A DNA stretch of 64,000 bases, taken from assembly GCF_000143415.4 (NCBI RefSeq), contig NW_003314272.1, forward strand, positions 2,815,728 through 2,879,727, in the 5' to 3' direction. The number at the start of each line of letters is the position of its first letter. Position 1 is the stretch's first letter. The notes beneath the pieces were generated by a model, which worked only from the letters and a program-made list of their open reading frames with translations, did no database searches and was not told where the DNA came from. The stretch comes from Selaginella moellendorffii. Taxonomy: Eukaryota > Streptophyta > Lycopodiopsida > Selaginellales > Selaginellaceae. Below, piece by piece: positions 1 through 10,321 of the stretch. The position numbers and the translations under genes were made by a program.

Positions 1-832
1 AGTCCAGAGGAAAAACTGCAAGCTCTCAGCCAGGCAAGAAACCTTTCAAACTTTCATTTAAGAGAAACGCTTTGAAAGAGCTAACTTCGCAATTCTAGCG
101 AATCTCACGACGAATACAGTTGCCAACGATGAATAGAGTTTATCTCGCTAGCTCTCTCAGCCTGCTCTCGTCGCGACCATGGCCACAACGAAGGGTTCGT
201 GGACAGCGGGTAGAGGCAACGCTTACTTGCAGTAATCGGCGGCCAACTTGGGCTTAGTCATACAGGACGAGATGACCGATGTGCGTGGTGGTGGTGATAA
301 GAAGTCCAAACTCAATCACGGCAGGAGGTCGCTCGTCTTGGAGGCTGGATCGAACTTCAGAGTTGCCAGTTCTCTGTCTGCGCAGAGACTGAAACAAGTA
401 AAGTTGAAGGCAAGTACAACCATTATAAGTTAAGCTTGACTCGGTGATCATATGTGGTTCACTTGTTGGTGAGTCAGATCAAAGCAAGCTCACACTTTTT
501 CCTTTTTGTATTTGCTTGGAGATGTTTGAGGAGTACCATGTACACCTCGGCTCTTTTGGCAAACCGTTATTGAGAGGCTATGTCGCTGATGGCAATGGCG
601 ACGCGGAGTACGATTCGATTCAAACAACAACAGTAGCCTCCCAAAATCTGTTGATCCCGTGCATTGACGTTCAAACGGATGAAATGGCTTTTTCTCCAGT
701 CAAGGCAGATCAGTTAGCACATAAAAAATATTTCGAGTATCTTTTAAGCAAGAAAGTTTAAATATATTTCATTCTTCTACATATTTCTTGCGGAAAAAAC
801 AAGGAATTCATCCCCAAATAAATTTGTTAATT
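1..832. other. Duplicated segment without a recognised gene
   Basis: Matches 11279-12111 in inverse orientation. Bases 1-185 also match 8160-8345. Short open frames exist on both strands (for example 248-433 plus and 254-451 minus), and the block at about 250-450 stays open in both copies, but I recognise no protein family and see no convincing start. It may be UTR or exon sequence of an unknown gene. Confidence 0.5.
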
Positions 833-1793
833 TTACAACACTTCTATGATTTTCTTTATGAATTCCTTGGCTAAGAGCATATACGTGTGTTCAGTTGGGT
901 GTATTATATCCCAAAAGACGTAATCGCTTGGATTCTTGCACAGCCCACTCAATGTATTCTTTTGTGAAAGGCAATTGGGACAACAACCCCCGGAATTCTT
1001 AAATCCAAACCTCTTTGGGTTCTCCACGTATGATTTGATCAAAGAGTAGCCATCCACAAATGTTCCTTTCATCCCTGGAAATCTCTTTGCCACCCCTAAA
1101 ACAATCTCCCGAGCTTGCACATTGAATTCTTCCACCAGATTGTTAATCTCGCTCACACATTTTCCTCCAGAGGTCACAATAGGTGAACATCCTAGTGCCC
1201 CAACACTTGAGTAGACGATCTTTCGAAATCCATACTTGTATAGCTGTTCCAATCCTTTCTCTAATGACATTAACATTGCTTTCAAGTCAACATCAGCAAT
1301 GTTTTGAAGATTCGCCGCAATATCATTCCCAGCAGAAGATATCACAACCACAAAATCATTGAGATTGAGATTTTTCTTGGAGAGCTGCGCGAGCTGCTTT
1401 AGCTGCTCGTTAAACGACACAACGCCCCAGTCCGAGTGAGTAGAGTCGAGTAAGCCACTGCCGTCTGACGCAAAATTAATGCTTGGTGGAAGTTGACTCC
1501 CAGCTTTCAAGCCCAGGAATGGTCTTGAAAAGGGCAAACCTATCGCCTCGTTTATCAGATCTGGAATTATAAACCCATCGCTACACCTCCCGGATGGCTT
1601 GCTAAACCTCGTCTCCCCATATGGCACAAAATCACAACGCGAAACTGAATTCTTCACATATTTGTTTGTGCCCACGTCGAAGATTGAATCTCCCATGTAG
1701 ATAGTTCTGAGTTGAGGAATCGCTCCCATACACGCACACGCAAAGAGCCAAGATCGCAACCACGAACACTAAGATCCTCGACCACTTCGTCAT
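833..1793 (-). pseudogene. GDSL esterase/lipase copy, frameshifted at signal peptide
   Basis: The frame 1759-833 gives a GDSL-family hydrolase very close to the right-arm copy, with about 14 substitutions in roughly 295 residues. The GDS catalytic-serine block, the GND block and the C-terminal DxxH block (DIIHPTEH) are present. The start equivalent to the intact gene is the ATG at 1793-1791, followed by the same hydrophobic leader. A 2-nt deletion after the leader (GGGAGCG against GGGAGGTCG on the right) puts the leader out of frame with the enzyme. Translation from the proper ATG would fail, and the next in-frame ATG, about ten codons into the 927-nt frame, lacks a signal peptide. It is probably non-functional, or makes a mislocalised protein. 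A TATA-like TATATAAA lies at 1844-1837 on the minus strand. Confidence 0.85.
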
Positions 1794-1923
1794 CTCGCCA
1801 AAACCTTAATATGGCAAAACCTAATGCACAAGCTAATTTATATAGAGTTAGGGAAAAGGAAAAGGTTACTTCATCTAATAAAAGTACCTTTAAATACTTG
1901 AATTAAAACTAAAATTTTAGCCA

Positions 1924-2846
1924 TCAGACAATAATAAACTGAGGCAAGATGGCAGCATTACACCACAAGCTCATCAAAGTTGAGGATCCCTCCCACTTCA
2001 CCAGACACGGAGTGATAGCCATCTGGTGGAGCAACCAACTCGGCCTGTCCTCGGTCACCTTGAACAATTGCCCGGCCAGAACATTACACACGAGCATGGC
2101 ATGGTGTCTGGAACCCGAGGAGCTGCCGTAGGCCTTGACATAGTAGTTTGCCTTGCTGCTGGCTGCCGTCACATAGATCGCCGCCCCAAACCGGAGGAAT
2201 CCATCAACCTTTGCTTTCTTCTTCTTGAATCAGGATGATGTTGCAGAGGCTGCACGAGAGATTGCTGCACAGTGACTGCTGCTGCAGCGTCCCGAGCCCG
2301 CACAAAACCGTTGTGCCATGGAAGCGCAGGACCCCGTTTCCATTCTTTCCAATCTTCTCGTCCTTGCTGCCTCTCTGGGCCATCAGCTTTTCTCTGTAGT
2401 CCACGAACCGCTTCACCGATTGTACACGCGGAGGATGTCAATGACGGACGCTTCGCTGCCTGGATGGTTCCATTTCGCATGGAAGTGTGCGATGACTCTT
2501 CCTCGTTCCGGGTCGTCGTTGCGCGTGCTCTCCACTGAAAAAACACGGGTAAATAACGAGAGAGCTCTTGGAAACTGGCCAGAGGAGTGGTTACCTGCGT
2601 GCTTTACCAGGAAGTTCTGGTCCAGGTACTGCGGGAGTCGAACTTCGCGCGGCACACGAAGCGTGAGAAGTGCTTTCCCCCGTCCCGTGGGCGTCACCCT
2701 TCATATGCGTTGCTGACGAGCACTGGTGTTGATGGTGATCCCAGAAATTCGCTCCACAGTCACTGCAGGCCAGAACTTTCGGAGTAGGAGCTGGGGCCGA
2801 GGGAGCCTTGGTTGAGCCAGAACATTGGCTGTGACTATCGGATCGG
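1924..2846 (-). pseudogene. C2H2 zinc-finger gene with PARP-like C-terminus, broken copy
   Basis: Counterpart of the right-arm gene at 9234-10175. It reads on the minus strand through finger remnants, an intron with the GTAACC donor, then blocks such as DYREKLMAQRG, HGTTVLC and SSLC-like sequence. In plant C2H2 proteins these belong to a C-terminal module resembling the PARP fold. The frame breaks after VYN near 2415. It breaks again near 2235, where 5 nt present on the right (CGCCG) are missing. The 3' part (2172-1924) shares a shifted stretch with the right copy. The 5' end is lost at the arm boundary. The family call rests on remembered conserved blocks, so it is moderate. Confidence 0.7.
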
Positions 2847-3583
2847 ACACACAAGACCCACTACAGCAGCAACTCCAGCAGCAGCAGCAGGAATCTGGAA
2901 CCGAGCTCTTTCGATTGCTGCTGGTCATTGGAATCCTCTCCGTGGCTGCTGGGCTCGTTTACTACTTGGTCCTCTTGGATTTCCCTACCACCATCCTCGC
3001 CCGGCCGTCCTGTTCATGGAGATGATGTATGGACAGGTGATCCCAGTGGATCCATTGGAGCAGCAGCAGCTAAAAGGAAGAGGAAACGACTACGCTTACA
3101 CGTTGAGGTTCGTCATGTTTTGCATCCTCAACATCACCAATCCAAACAAGAACGTGGATTTCTACCATGCGGATCTCGAGATAACGGTGCTCTACCGAAG
3201 TGAGGTCTGCCCATTGGCTATGCGATTGTGGAGGACGTTTTTCACCCGCGGTCTTCTTTGATTCAGCCCGAGTTTTTCATAGGTTCTATTGGTGTGCCTT
3301 TGCCTCTGCGGGAAGGGTACACCCTAGATCCGTACCTGAGAGTTTTTTTTTTGTTTGTTTTTTTTGTTTTTGGTTCGTACTCGGTGTGTTTGATCCAGAT
3401 GCAGGTGGAGGTGATCACACATTCGACCATGGTTCGAACGGCTGGGTTGAAATCTCAGCGCTTTCGCATAAGGTTTCGATGTCTTCTTTATCAAATGCTG
3501 ACGACGGGCGAGCTTTTGCAAGATTGCAAGTACACGAGTGCTGATGAATGGTATTCCAGAGATGCGGAGTTCAAGCTAAACTG
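2825..3583 (+). pseudogene. LEA_2 / NDR1-HIN1-like membrane protein remnant
   Basis: The reading begins with a Gln-rich cytosolic stretch and one hydrophobic segment (LLLVIGILSVAAGLVYYLV). It continues through frame changes into NITNPNKNVDFYHADLEI, a pattern typical of LEA_2 domains (NPNK followed by a Tyr-containing strand), then GYAIVEDVFHP and finally LLQDCKYTSADEW. At least two frame shifts (about 3000 and 3205) and a T-rich tract at about 3341-3372 interrupt it. No ATG opens the first frame: the similarity boundary of the left arm at about 2846 coincides with the 5' end, so the start was probably lost in the rearrangement. LEA_2/NHL proteins are single-pass membrane proteins linked to stress and defence. 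Confidence 0.55.
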
Positions 3584-3644
3584 AAAGTCTGGCTTGAATT
3601 GGATTCGAGGAGCCGTACAAACACTTCAGAGGTAGAGTTTAAAT

Positions 3645-3668
3645 TCTCTCTCTCTCTCTCTCTCTCTC
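3645..3668. repeat. (TC)12 microsatellite
   Basis: Uninterrupted TC dinucleotide run, just downstream of the LEA_2-like remnant. Confidence 0.95.
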
Positions 3669-3974
3669 CTGTTTGTTTTTGCGATGCCATTTTGTCTTGA
3701 GTCAAGGATCCTCATTTGCATTGTATATCCTTTGCCAACTTGCAAAGAGATTTCTTCTTCAGTCTCATTCAGTGCACGTTTTTTTGTCCTAGCAATGTCT
3801 CTTTGAATACGTCCGTAAGATCGACAGTAGTGCGCCCGCATGAGTCTCGTGCTGCAACTGCTGTAATAACCCTTCGTTTTAACGAGATAAGCAACTCTCT
3901 AAGGATGTGTCCTCGTCTCTTGGTCTCGCTTTCGTTTGCTGCAAATGCCAATGCCGCCAGTGATAGTAATCTAG

Positions 3975-4092
3975 ATGGATGGTGATGCAGGCATCAGAAT
4001 GTTTGGCAACGTCGGCTCTGACCCTCCCAAATCCATCAACTGGAGAACTTTGGGAGCAGTCACACCTGTGAAAGATCGTAAAGGATACCAGA
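3975..4092 (+). pseudogene. Papain-family (C1A) cysteine protease exon fragment
   Basis: From the ATG at 3975 the frame contains PPKSINWRTLGAVTPVKD, which matches the start of mature papain-like proteases (x-P-x-S-x-D/N-W-R ... G-A-V-T-P-V-K-D). A splice-donor-like GTAAGT follows at 4093. The next expected block, with the catalytic Cys (CGSCWAF), is replaced by RKGYQ and is not found downstream. The fragment therefore cannot encode an active enzyme. Confidence 0.65.
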
Positions 4093-5906
4093 GTAAGTCG
4101 GTTTTTTCTCTCTATTTATATCCAATGCTGCTCGTGTCATGATTGAATTCGGCATCCCCAGATGCTGCTTGAACCGCAATGCTCTCCAGTTCTAGAACAT
4201 CTGTGATGAAGTTCTTGATGGATTTCAAGGCTGCCTTCCCTGCAAGACTCACTGGAGGGAAGGCAACCAGTGCTGAAAAGATTGTAGCTGTCTGTATGTT
4301 CATCTCGCTCCAAGCATGCAAAACCTAGGAAAGAGAGTTTTCAACGCTTGGCAAAACAAGAGATCTGAAGAAGAGAGTTTGAGAGCAATTTGTACATTAC
4401 CAAGATCTTACACGATTGGCAGTTATGGAGTTGATCATAGAAGTCTATCTGAGACACGTCAAAGGCCAAATGTCATGACTCCACTTCATTCACGATTGGA
4501 AACATCTCATCCGCATGAACTTCGGGATGACTTTTGGAAAACCTTTGGGGACAGGAACCACGTCCTGTAAAATTTCCAAAGGTTAGAGAAAACACAACGT
4601 TGCAAATTCACTCAGTACTTAGATTGCAAGCTTGCAAAGCTTTATCACCGGTAAGTACCTGGAGCGAACCACAGCGGAAAGAGTTACAGAAACGGAAGAA
4701 CATCCAAAGAATATGCACCACGAAGAAAGTAGAATGTAATTTCTTCTTCTGGCCGTGAAAGAAGATGGCGACAGAAAGAAGTGACCCGTTTGCGAAGGTT
4801 CACTGAGTTCATGAAGAGTACATCAAATTAGATGACAGAATGGCGGAAGGAAGTTCCCAGGTCCGGAATGCCTCGATGTTAGGAGCCTCCTGCGGCGAGA
4901 ACCACCAGACTGGATCTAGCTTCTCGAATGATAGCCAGGGAAAATCGAGAGAAAGCACCTGTAAGTAGAGTGAGTTTTCTAGCAACATATTAAAGTGAAA
5001 GAGAAGTTTTTGTTTTTTTTTTTAAAGTTTTACCTGTGGATCACGGCCAGTATTACCAGCCCCAGCTACGTGTTCAGTGTGTAAGCTGCTGACTTCCATA
5101 TGCAAACTACATCTTTCGTCCTGAATGCAAATATGGGAGAATGCAAAACTTTGTATATCACCTTGAACCAGTGTAAAGATCTTGTCAGATGAGAAACTAG
5201 AATCTGAACCACACAAGTAAGCTTTAGAACTCTTTTTGATTATTCCAATTAAAACGTCCTGCTTGACAGTTTTATATCAACAAAATGGAGAATAAAAAAC
5301 TGGAGGATCATACTCTTACCTGTTGAATGCCTTGAGGCGAGAGTCTCACATCAATTATCTTCTGATCTCCTCACAGGGTGGCTGCGCCAGACAAGATGAA
5401 TGATCTAAAAATGCCACAAGCTTAAAACGACAGACAGAGAGAAAGAGAGAAAGAGAGGAGGGAAGTATTTCTTTTCTTTCTTTGACGGAAGAGTAGATGA
5501 TGCACCTTCGTTCTTTGAAGGAAGCTTGGTCTGAGGTTCTTCCTCTTGAATTTATCAAAAAAGAGAGTCACTACAACTTCCAAGCCAAGGATAAGAAAAT
5601 CTTAACTGGTTTTTCATAATGCGTCCCTAAAAAATTAGTTCAAATTTAGGGCGCCAAGAGAATATTTCTTTTGTGGCATATTTTATTCTCTCAGAAGGAT
5701 TAGGGTAAGCGCCGATGAAGAGGGATTTGCTTCGGGAGTGTTAGGATAAGGGATTTTTTGATGTCCAACACAGTTGGACTAACAAGCGTATTAGGCTGAC
5801 TGGCGGAGAGCCTCCCAGAGGAGTAGCATCCGAGTCTCAACGGAAAATACATCAAGGGCTGCATCAAGGCTTATCACTTAAGGCTGCTCTAGCAGGTCCA
5901 GTAGCT
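4093..5906. other. No recognised gene; several short open stretches
   Basis: Contains a minus-strand frame at 4321-4112 preceded by an acceptor-like TTTCCTAG, a plus-strand frame at 4316-4570, and a plus-strand frame starting at ATG 4840 that ends at a donor-like GTAAGT. I recognise no domains. These could be exons of an unannotated gene or decayed sequence. The last about 200 bases are probably the 5' flank or UTR of the gene starting at 5907. Confidence 0.4.
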
Positions 5907-7842
5907 ATGGATGTAGATTTGGTTCCATCGGCTTCCACAGCGTCGGCTTCCATTCCATCAGTGCCTCATGCTACCCCGGGTACCCCATTGGCTTCCTCGG
6001 TCGCGCGTCCTGCTACTCTTGTTACCCCGGCTAGCCCGGGTTCTAGCAGGGAAAGGTCTCTCTTGAACTGTCCGCCATCCGAAGCAACTGCAGCCTCCTT
6101 CATGTTCCAGCATCCGCTAGTATCTTGTTCCGGCAACTTTCCATCAGACGACAAGATGGATCAGACTTATGTGGGCTTGAGGCAGGCGACACTTGATTCC
6201 ATTCTTGACAAGATCAGTCGGGGACCAGCTGAGACGAAGCGCTGCTTTTCTGAGGCAGCTACTGAATCCCAAGACAGAATTCACATGGGCTCGCTGTTTC
6301 CCGGCTTTCGGTACGTGATTCCCCGTGATCGAGATATGATTGCAGAAGTGGAAGGAGTCACATGCTATGCCGTGCAACGCGACGAGAATGGTGAGATAAT
6401 TCGCGACGACGACGGAAACGCTGTTCTCGAGGTAAAGACGGACATGCGGGAATACCACGAGGTCGAGGACAAGGACGAACCCAAGGTAAGAGTAGCCTTA
6501 TGAAATGATCTGCCTGCCTATAACTTACGTGCTTCGTTCTGCTACAGCGGTGGCGTTGCGACTTCAAGAGCAAAGTGAAAAACGTTGAATTAATCCAGTG
6601 GATGAAGAAGCATTACCCTTACGTGAACCCCGAGTTCTGGCTGCCGGTTTCCGTCACTGGAGCTAAATGGAGGTAAATTAAATCCGTTTTCCCCTCGTAG
6701 CAGGCACTAACGAATGTTGGCCCAGTTTGAAAGACGAGGACACATTTCAGTCGGGCTCATCTGGCTGTAACGAGCTTTTGAGGGAGCTCGAGGAATTTCA
6801 CCCAGTTGATCGACTGTATACCTTTGTTTGGGCCAACGATGTGTACAACTATGGGATTTTGGACATTTTTGGATCGTGACAGTCTGCGACGGCAAGATCA
6901 CTCCAGAAAGCTACGCGTAAGTGAGACGACAGCACTAAACATATTTCTCATATTCTTCCTTTCAGGGCGTACAAGAAGCATGTTTCCAGTACGAGAGACT
7001 GGTTGAAGACCTCCTTCCCAGAGGAATCGTATAAGCTGGTGCCAGGTACTCTGGAGGAACTGCAAGCACAATATGATACGCGCAAGGTACAATATGAAAG
7101 GAAAACCGGCACAACGCTCACTCGAAGGAACTCCAAGTTTCTGGTCGGGGTTTACTACGTAAAACCCGATATGGTAAGCTGATCTCAATTCTTACAGCTC
7201 GTTCTCATCACCGCATTTTCAGAGGAAGAAACTGGTTACTGGCAATCTCGCAACAGACCTTGAGGACGCTTACAACTTCGTTCAGGGCTTCATGAGGATA
7301 CACGTCGGCAATGAATTCCTTGCGTGGACGCCGGAAATGGTTGAAGACATATACCAGCAAAGACTCATAGAAATCCGTAAAGAGCAGCGGAACGTCTTCA
7401 AGGCGAGAGTCTTTGAGCGGAACCTGGTGCTGTACGAATCTGAGCTGAAGGCCACAAAAGGGGAACTGTGCAGCATCAAGGAGTCGGAAGACAAGTATGT
7501 CATCCGTCTCAAACTACCGAGATTTGCAGGTTAGTGTGGTGTGTGGCCTCTTGACGATGCATGCTGACTGATATTGTGGTTGCTGCAGGGAGAATCGACA
7601 TTGTATCTGGCCCTGTGAAAGGTGACCTGCAAAAGACGTGTTTGGACATGGTGAAGATTTACAGCAACGAGGAGCCTGTGGAGGACGAGTGCTGCCTCAG
7701 CATTGTGTTTGAATTCTCGTCCGTCGATACTAAGCAGTCCTTTTGGGAGTATGACAACCAACAGGTGATCATTTCTCTTCCAAAGAAGACACTTCCGCAG
7801 CTGGAGATTGTCCGTATGCAGAAGAAACAGAGGACTTGCTGA
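5907..7842 (+). CDS. Six-exon gene of unknown function, one apparent 1-nt frameshift
   Basis: Exons by GT-AG junctions and frame continuity: 5907-6485, 6548-6672, 6726-6916, 6966-7173, 7223-7529, 7589-7842. Introns are 49-62 nt. The product would be about 554 residues: a Ser/Pro/Ala/Thr-rich N-terminus (about residues 1-75), then an acidic, aromatic-rich body containing RWRCDFKSKVKNVELIQW and EDIYQQRLIEIRKEQ. I recognise no known domain and infer no function. The exon lengths sum to 1664 nt, one short of a multiple of three. In exon 3 the frame must shift at the T5 run 6866-6870 to pass from YNYGILDIF into VCDGKITPESYA. One extra T there would restore everything, so this is either a sequencing error or a recent inactivating deletion. 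No TE similarity was seen. Confidence 0.75.
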
Positions 7843-8037
7843 AAGAGTTACCCTTCCGTTTTACCTGGTAATCTGATTTGTAGAAGATGTTTTGATCAAG
7901 AAACTGTATAGTTCAGTGAGAACCCTCCCCCCGATTTTCTTAGGTTTTGGGCCTGTTGGTTTAAACAAAAGCCTAACGGATAATGACATTATCACGTTTA
8001 TTATATGTTACTTTTTGTTTTCGAAACTTTAACACTC

Positions 8038-8156
8038 TTTTTTTGTTCTTCATCTACACAATCCAGCGTTCTCATCAGCTTCTCAAACTCGCTACAGTTC
8101 TTCATGACTGCCAAGCTGATGAGAACGCTGGATTGTGTAGATGAAGAACAAAAAAA
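8038..8156. repeat. Perfect 44-bp inverted repeat (hairpin)
   Basis: Arm 8038-8081 is the exact reverse complement of arm 8113-8156, with a 31-nt spacer (8082-8112). The arms begin or end in T7/A7. The hairpin ends immediately before the duplicated segment that starts at about 8157, so it marks a duplication junction. If transcribed it would form a long perfect RNA stem. Confidence 0.95.
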
Positions 8157-8790
8157 CCCGTTGTGGCTATGGTCGCGACGAGAGCAGGCTGAGAGAGCTA
8201 GCGAGATAAACTCTATTCATCGCTGGCAACTGTATTCGTCGTGAGATTCGCTAGAATTGCGAAGTTAGCTCTTTCAAAGCGTTTCTCTTAAATGAAAGTT
8301 TGAAAGGTTTCTTGCCTGGCTGAGAGCTTGCAGTTTTTCCTCTGGACTCCTTTCAAAATGTAAGTCTCCGATCGTGTCAAGAGAAAGAAAGAATCTATAA
8401 ATCACAAAATAACCTTACCTAATGCTTGCAGAGAGGTTTGTGATGGAATGAATGGACGCTGTCTGGAGGTCCAGCTCTTGTCCGCGGCTCACCAGCGATG
8501 TAGCAGTAGTGGGTTCTAGTCCAAGTTTGCGCTGCAGCAGCGACACCACCAAATGCTACGCCGAGGCGTTGCGAAGATGCGGGAGCAGCCAGAACCTCTG
8601 GGAAGGCAAGAGGCTCCACTTCCTCCTCAAGTCCCGCGGCTACGACGGCGATACGTTTCTCGGGAATTTGCTCGTCCAGATGTATGGTAAATGCGGCGAG
8701 CTGGATCAAGCGCGAAGTGCCTTCGACCGGATAGTCACCAGGAACGTCTTCTCTTAGACAATCCTCTACTTCTAGAACGGGCTCTTAGCG
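8157..8790 (+). repeat. Third copy of the PPR 5' region (direct repeat)
   Basis: Direct repeat of about 11940-12560. It includes the flank that is also inverted at 1-185, the 5' UTR intron and the start of the PPR coding region. Bases 8160-8345 keep about 22 nt also present in the left arm (around 95-115) that are missing from the right copy near 12023. Confidence 0.9.
8452..8757 (+). pseudogene. Truncated PPR gene copy
   Basis: About 101 codons nearly identical to the N-terminus of the PPR protein at 12215. The reading ends where the codon TGG of the full copy is TAG (8755-8757). A 9-nt deletion and further changes follow, and similarity ends at about 8790. It holds no more than the first PPR repeats and no DYW domain. 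Confidence 0.93.
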
Positions 8791-9233
8791 CTTCGTAGTT
8801 TTAGGGTTTGTACTTTCCGTTTTATTACCAATTTTGAAGTTTTAAAATGTGAACTTTACGGACGGCTAGTTCTCTTGAAGAGAAAGAAGAGCCACAGAGC
8901 ATCGCTTCCTGTTCATCTTCCAGTGGGCGCAGCTCTAAACTTCTATGTTATTGGAACAATAAAACACGCAGAGGACTCTTGGAAACACCAGTTCAACCAG
9001 CAAACTTATCAAGGACAGAAAACATTAGGAACGACGGACACTGAAGACTATAGATGCAACTGCGAGCAATATGCCACGTAGGCATAATCACTTGTTACAT
9101 CATGCTATCCTCTCAACAGTACATCCAGCGTACGAAAAACGTCTATATTGCAAGAACGAGGAACGCTCCAAAAAGCACGGAAGGTAAGGACGTTTCTCTT
9201 TCAGTAAAAGTTCGATCCTTCTCATTCTTTCAG
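8791..9233. other. Spacer with a candidate first exon
   Basis: No similarity to the arms was noticed. An open frame from ATG 9071 to 9183, followed by a 50-nt GT-AG interval (9184-9233), could be a first exon of the zinc-finger gene. The reading frames do not join cleanly, so I do not assign it. Confidence 0.35.
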
Positions 9234-10175
9234 CCCTGCAAAGCTCCTGGTTGTTTGAGGTCGTTTACGAGCAACATGCTACAACATTTCAGAGATAGTC
9301 ACGGCCAAAGTTCTGGCTCAACCAAGGCTCCCTCGACCCCAACTCCTACTCCGAAAGTCCTGGCCTGCAGTGACTGTGGAGCGAAGTTCCGGGATCACCA
9401 GCAGCTCCATCAGCACCAGCGGTCGTCAGCAGCGCATATGAAGGTGTCCGGCCCATGGGACGGGGGAAAGTACTTCTCATGCTTCGTGTGCGGCGCGAAG
9501 TTCGACTCCCCGCAGTACCTGGACCAGCACTTCCTGCTAAAGCACGCAGGTAATCACTCCTCTGGCCAGTTTCCAGAAGCTCTCTCGTTATTTACCCTTG
9601 TTTTTTCAGTGGAGAGCATGCGCAGGGACGACCCGGAACGAGGAAGAGTCTTGGCATACTTCCGTGCCAAATATCCAGGCAGCGAAGAGTCCTCCTCCGC
9701 GTGTACAATCCGGTCACAGGGTGAAGCGTTTCGCGGACTACAGAGAAAAGCTGATGGCCCAAAGAGGCAGCAGGGGCGAGAAGATTGGAAAGAATGGAAA
9801 CGAGGTCCTGCGCTACCACGGCACGACGGTCTTGTGCAGGCTCGGGACGCCGCAGCAGCAGTCACTGTGCAGCAATCTCTCGTGCAGCCTTTGCAACATC
9901 ATCCTCGCCGGATTCAAGAAGAAGAAAGCAGAGGTGGATGGATTCCTCCGGTTTGGGCCGACGGCAACCAGCAGCAAGGCAAACTACTATGTCAAGGCCT
10001 ACTGCTCGTGTGTAAGGTTCTGGCCGGGATGGTTTTCAAGGTGACCGGGGACCGGCCGAGTTGGTTGCTCCACCGGATGGCTATCACTCTGTGTCTGGTG
10101 AAGTGGGAGGGGTCCTCAACTTTGATGAGCTTGTGGTGTAATGCTTCCATCTTGCTTCAGTTAATTATTGTCTGA
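9234..10175 (+). pseudogene. C2H2 zinc-finger gene with PARP-like C-terminus, right copy
   Basis: After an acceptor at 9233 the frame encodes three Cys/His finger-like units: CKAPGC with HFRDSH, then CSDCGAKF, then CFVCGAKF with HFLLKH. A 60-nt intron (9550-9609) follows and restores the frame. Next come DDPERGRVLAYF and, in another frame, FADYREKLMAQRG, VLRYHGTTVLC and SLCSNLSCSLC, blocks seen in the C-terminal PARP-like module of some plant C2H2 proteins. Lesions include about 10 nt missing near 9682, an apparent missing base before VKRF near 9722, and 31 nt absent near 9995 relative to the left copy. The long open frame across the region is therefore a patchwork of frames. Probably nuclear in origin and not functional now. 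Confidence 0.7.
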
Positions 10176-10270
10176 TATCGTGTAGACAATGCTTGCTAAA
10201 TTTTAGTTTTCATTCAAGTATTTAAAGGTGCTTTTATTAGATGAAGTAACCTTTTCCTTTTCCCTAACTC

Positions 10271-10278
10271 TATATAAA
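10271..10278 (+). promoter_or_regulatory. TATA-box candidate of the GDSL gene
   Basis: TATATAAA lies 44 bp upstream of the ATG at 10322. The same motif is conserved in the left arm. Confidence 0.6.
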
Positions 10279-10321
10279 TTAGCTTGTGCATTAGGTTTTG
10301 CCATATTAAGGTTTTGGCGAG

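Larger units (their letters stand above)
1..2846 (-). repeat. Left arm of a large inverted duplication
   Basis: Reverse complement of about 9292-12111: base 1 pairs with 12111, and the stop codons of the two GDSL copies pair as 833 with 11278. It carries, on the minus strand, a GDSL esterase copy, a C2H2 zinc-finger gene copy and an unrecognised block. Similarity stops near 2846, just inside a zinc-finger coding region and at the truncated start of an LEA_2-like gene, so this is a rearrangement breakpoint. The outer end runs off the window; base 1 corresponds to the sequence just before the 5' UTR intron of the PPR gene, so an inverted PPR copy may lie outside. Confidence 0.9.

Noticed and set aside
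833-1759. An intact 308-residue GDSL protein
   Set aside because: The apparent start is a TTG in the wrong frame of the leader; the true leader ATG is frameshifted from the enzyme.
7531-7761. Minus-strand frame across the six-exon gene
   Set aside because: Antisense shadow of exon 6 and intron 5.
9054-10175. An intact 373-residue protein
   Set aside because: The frame reads through introns and switches out of the conserved zinc-finger/PARP-like frame; several indels relative to the left copy.
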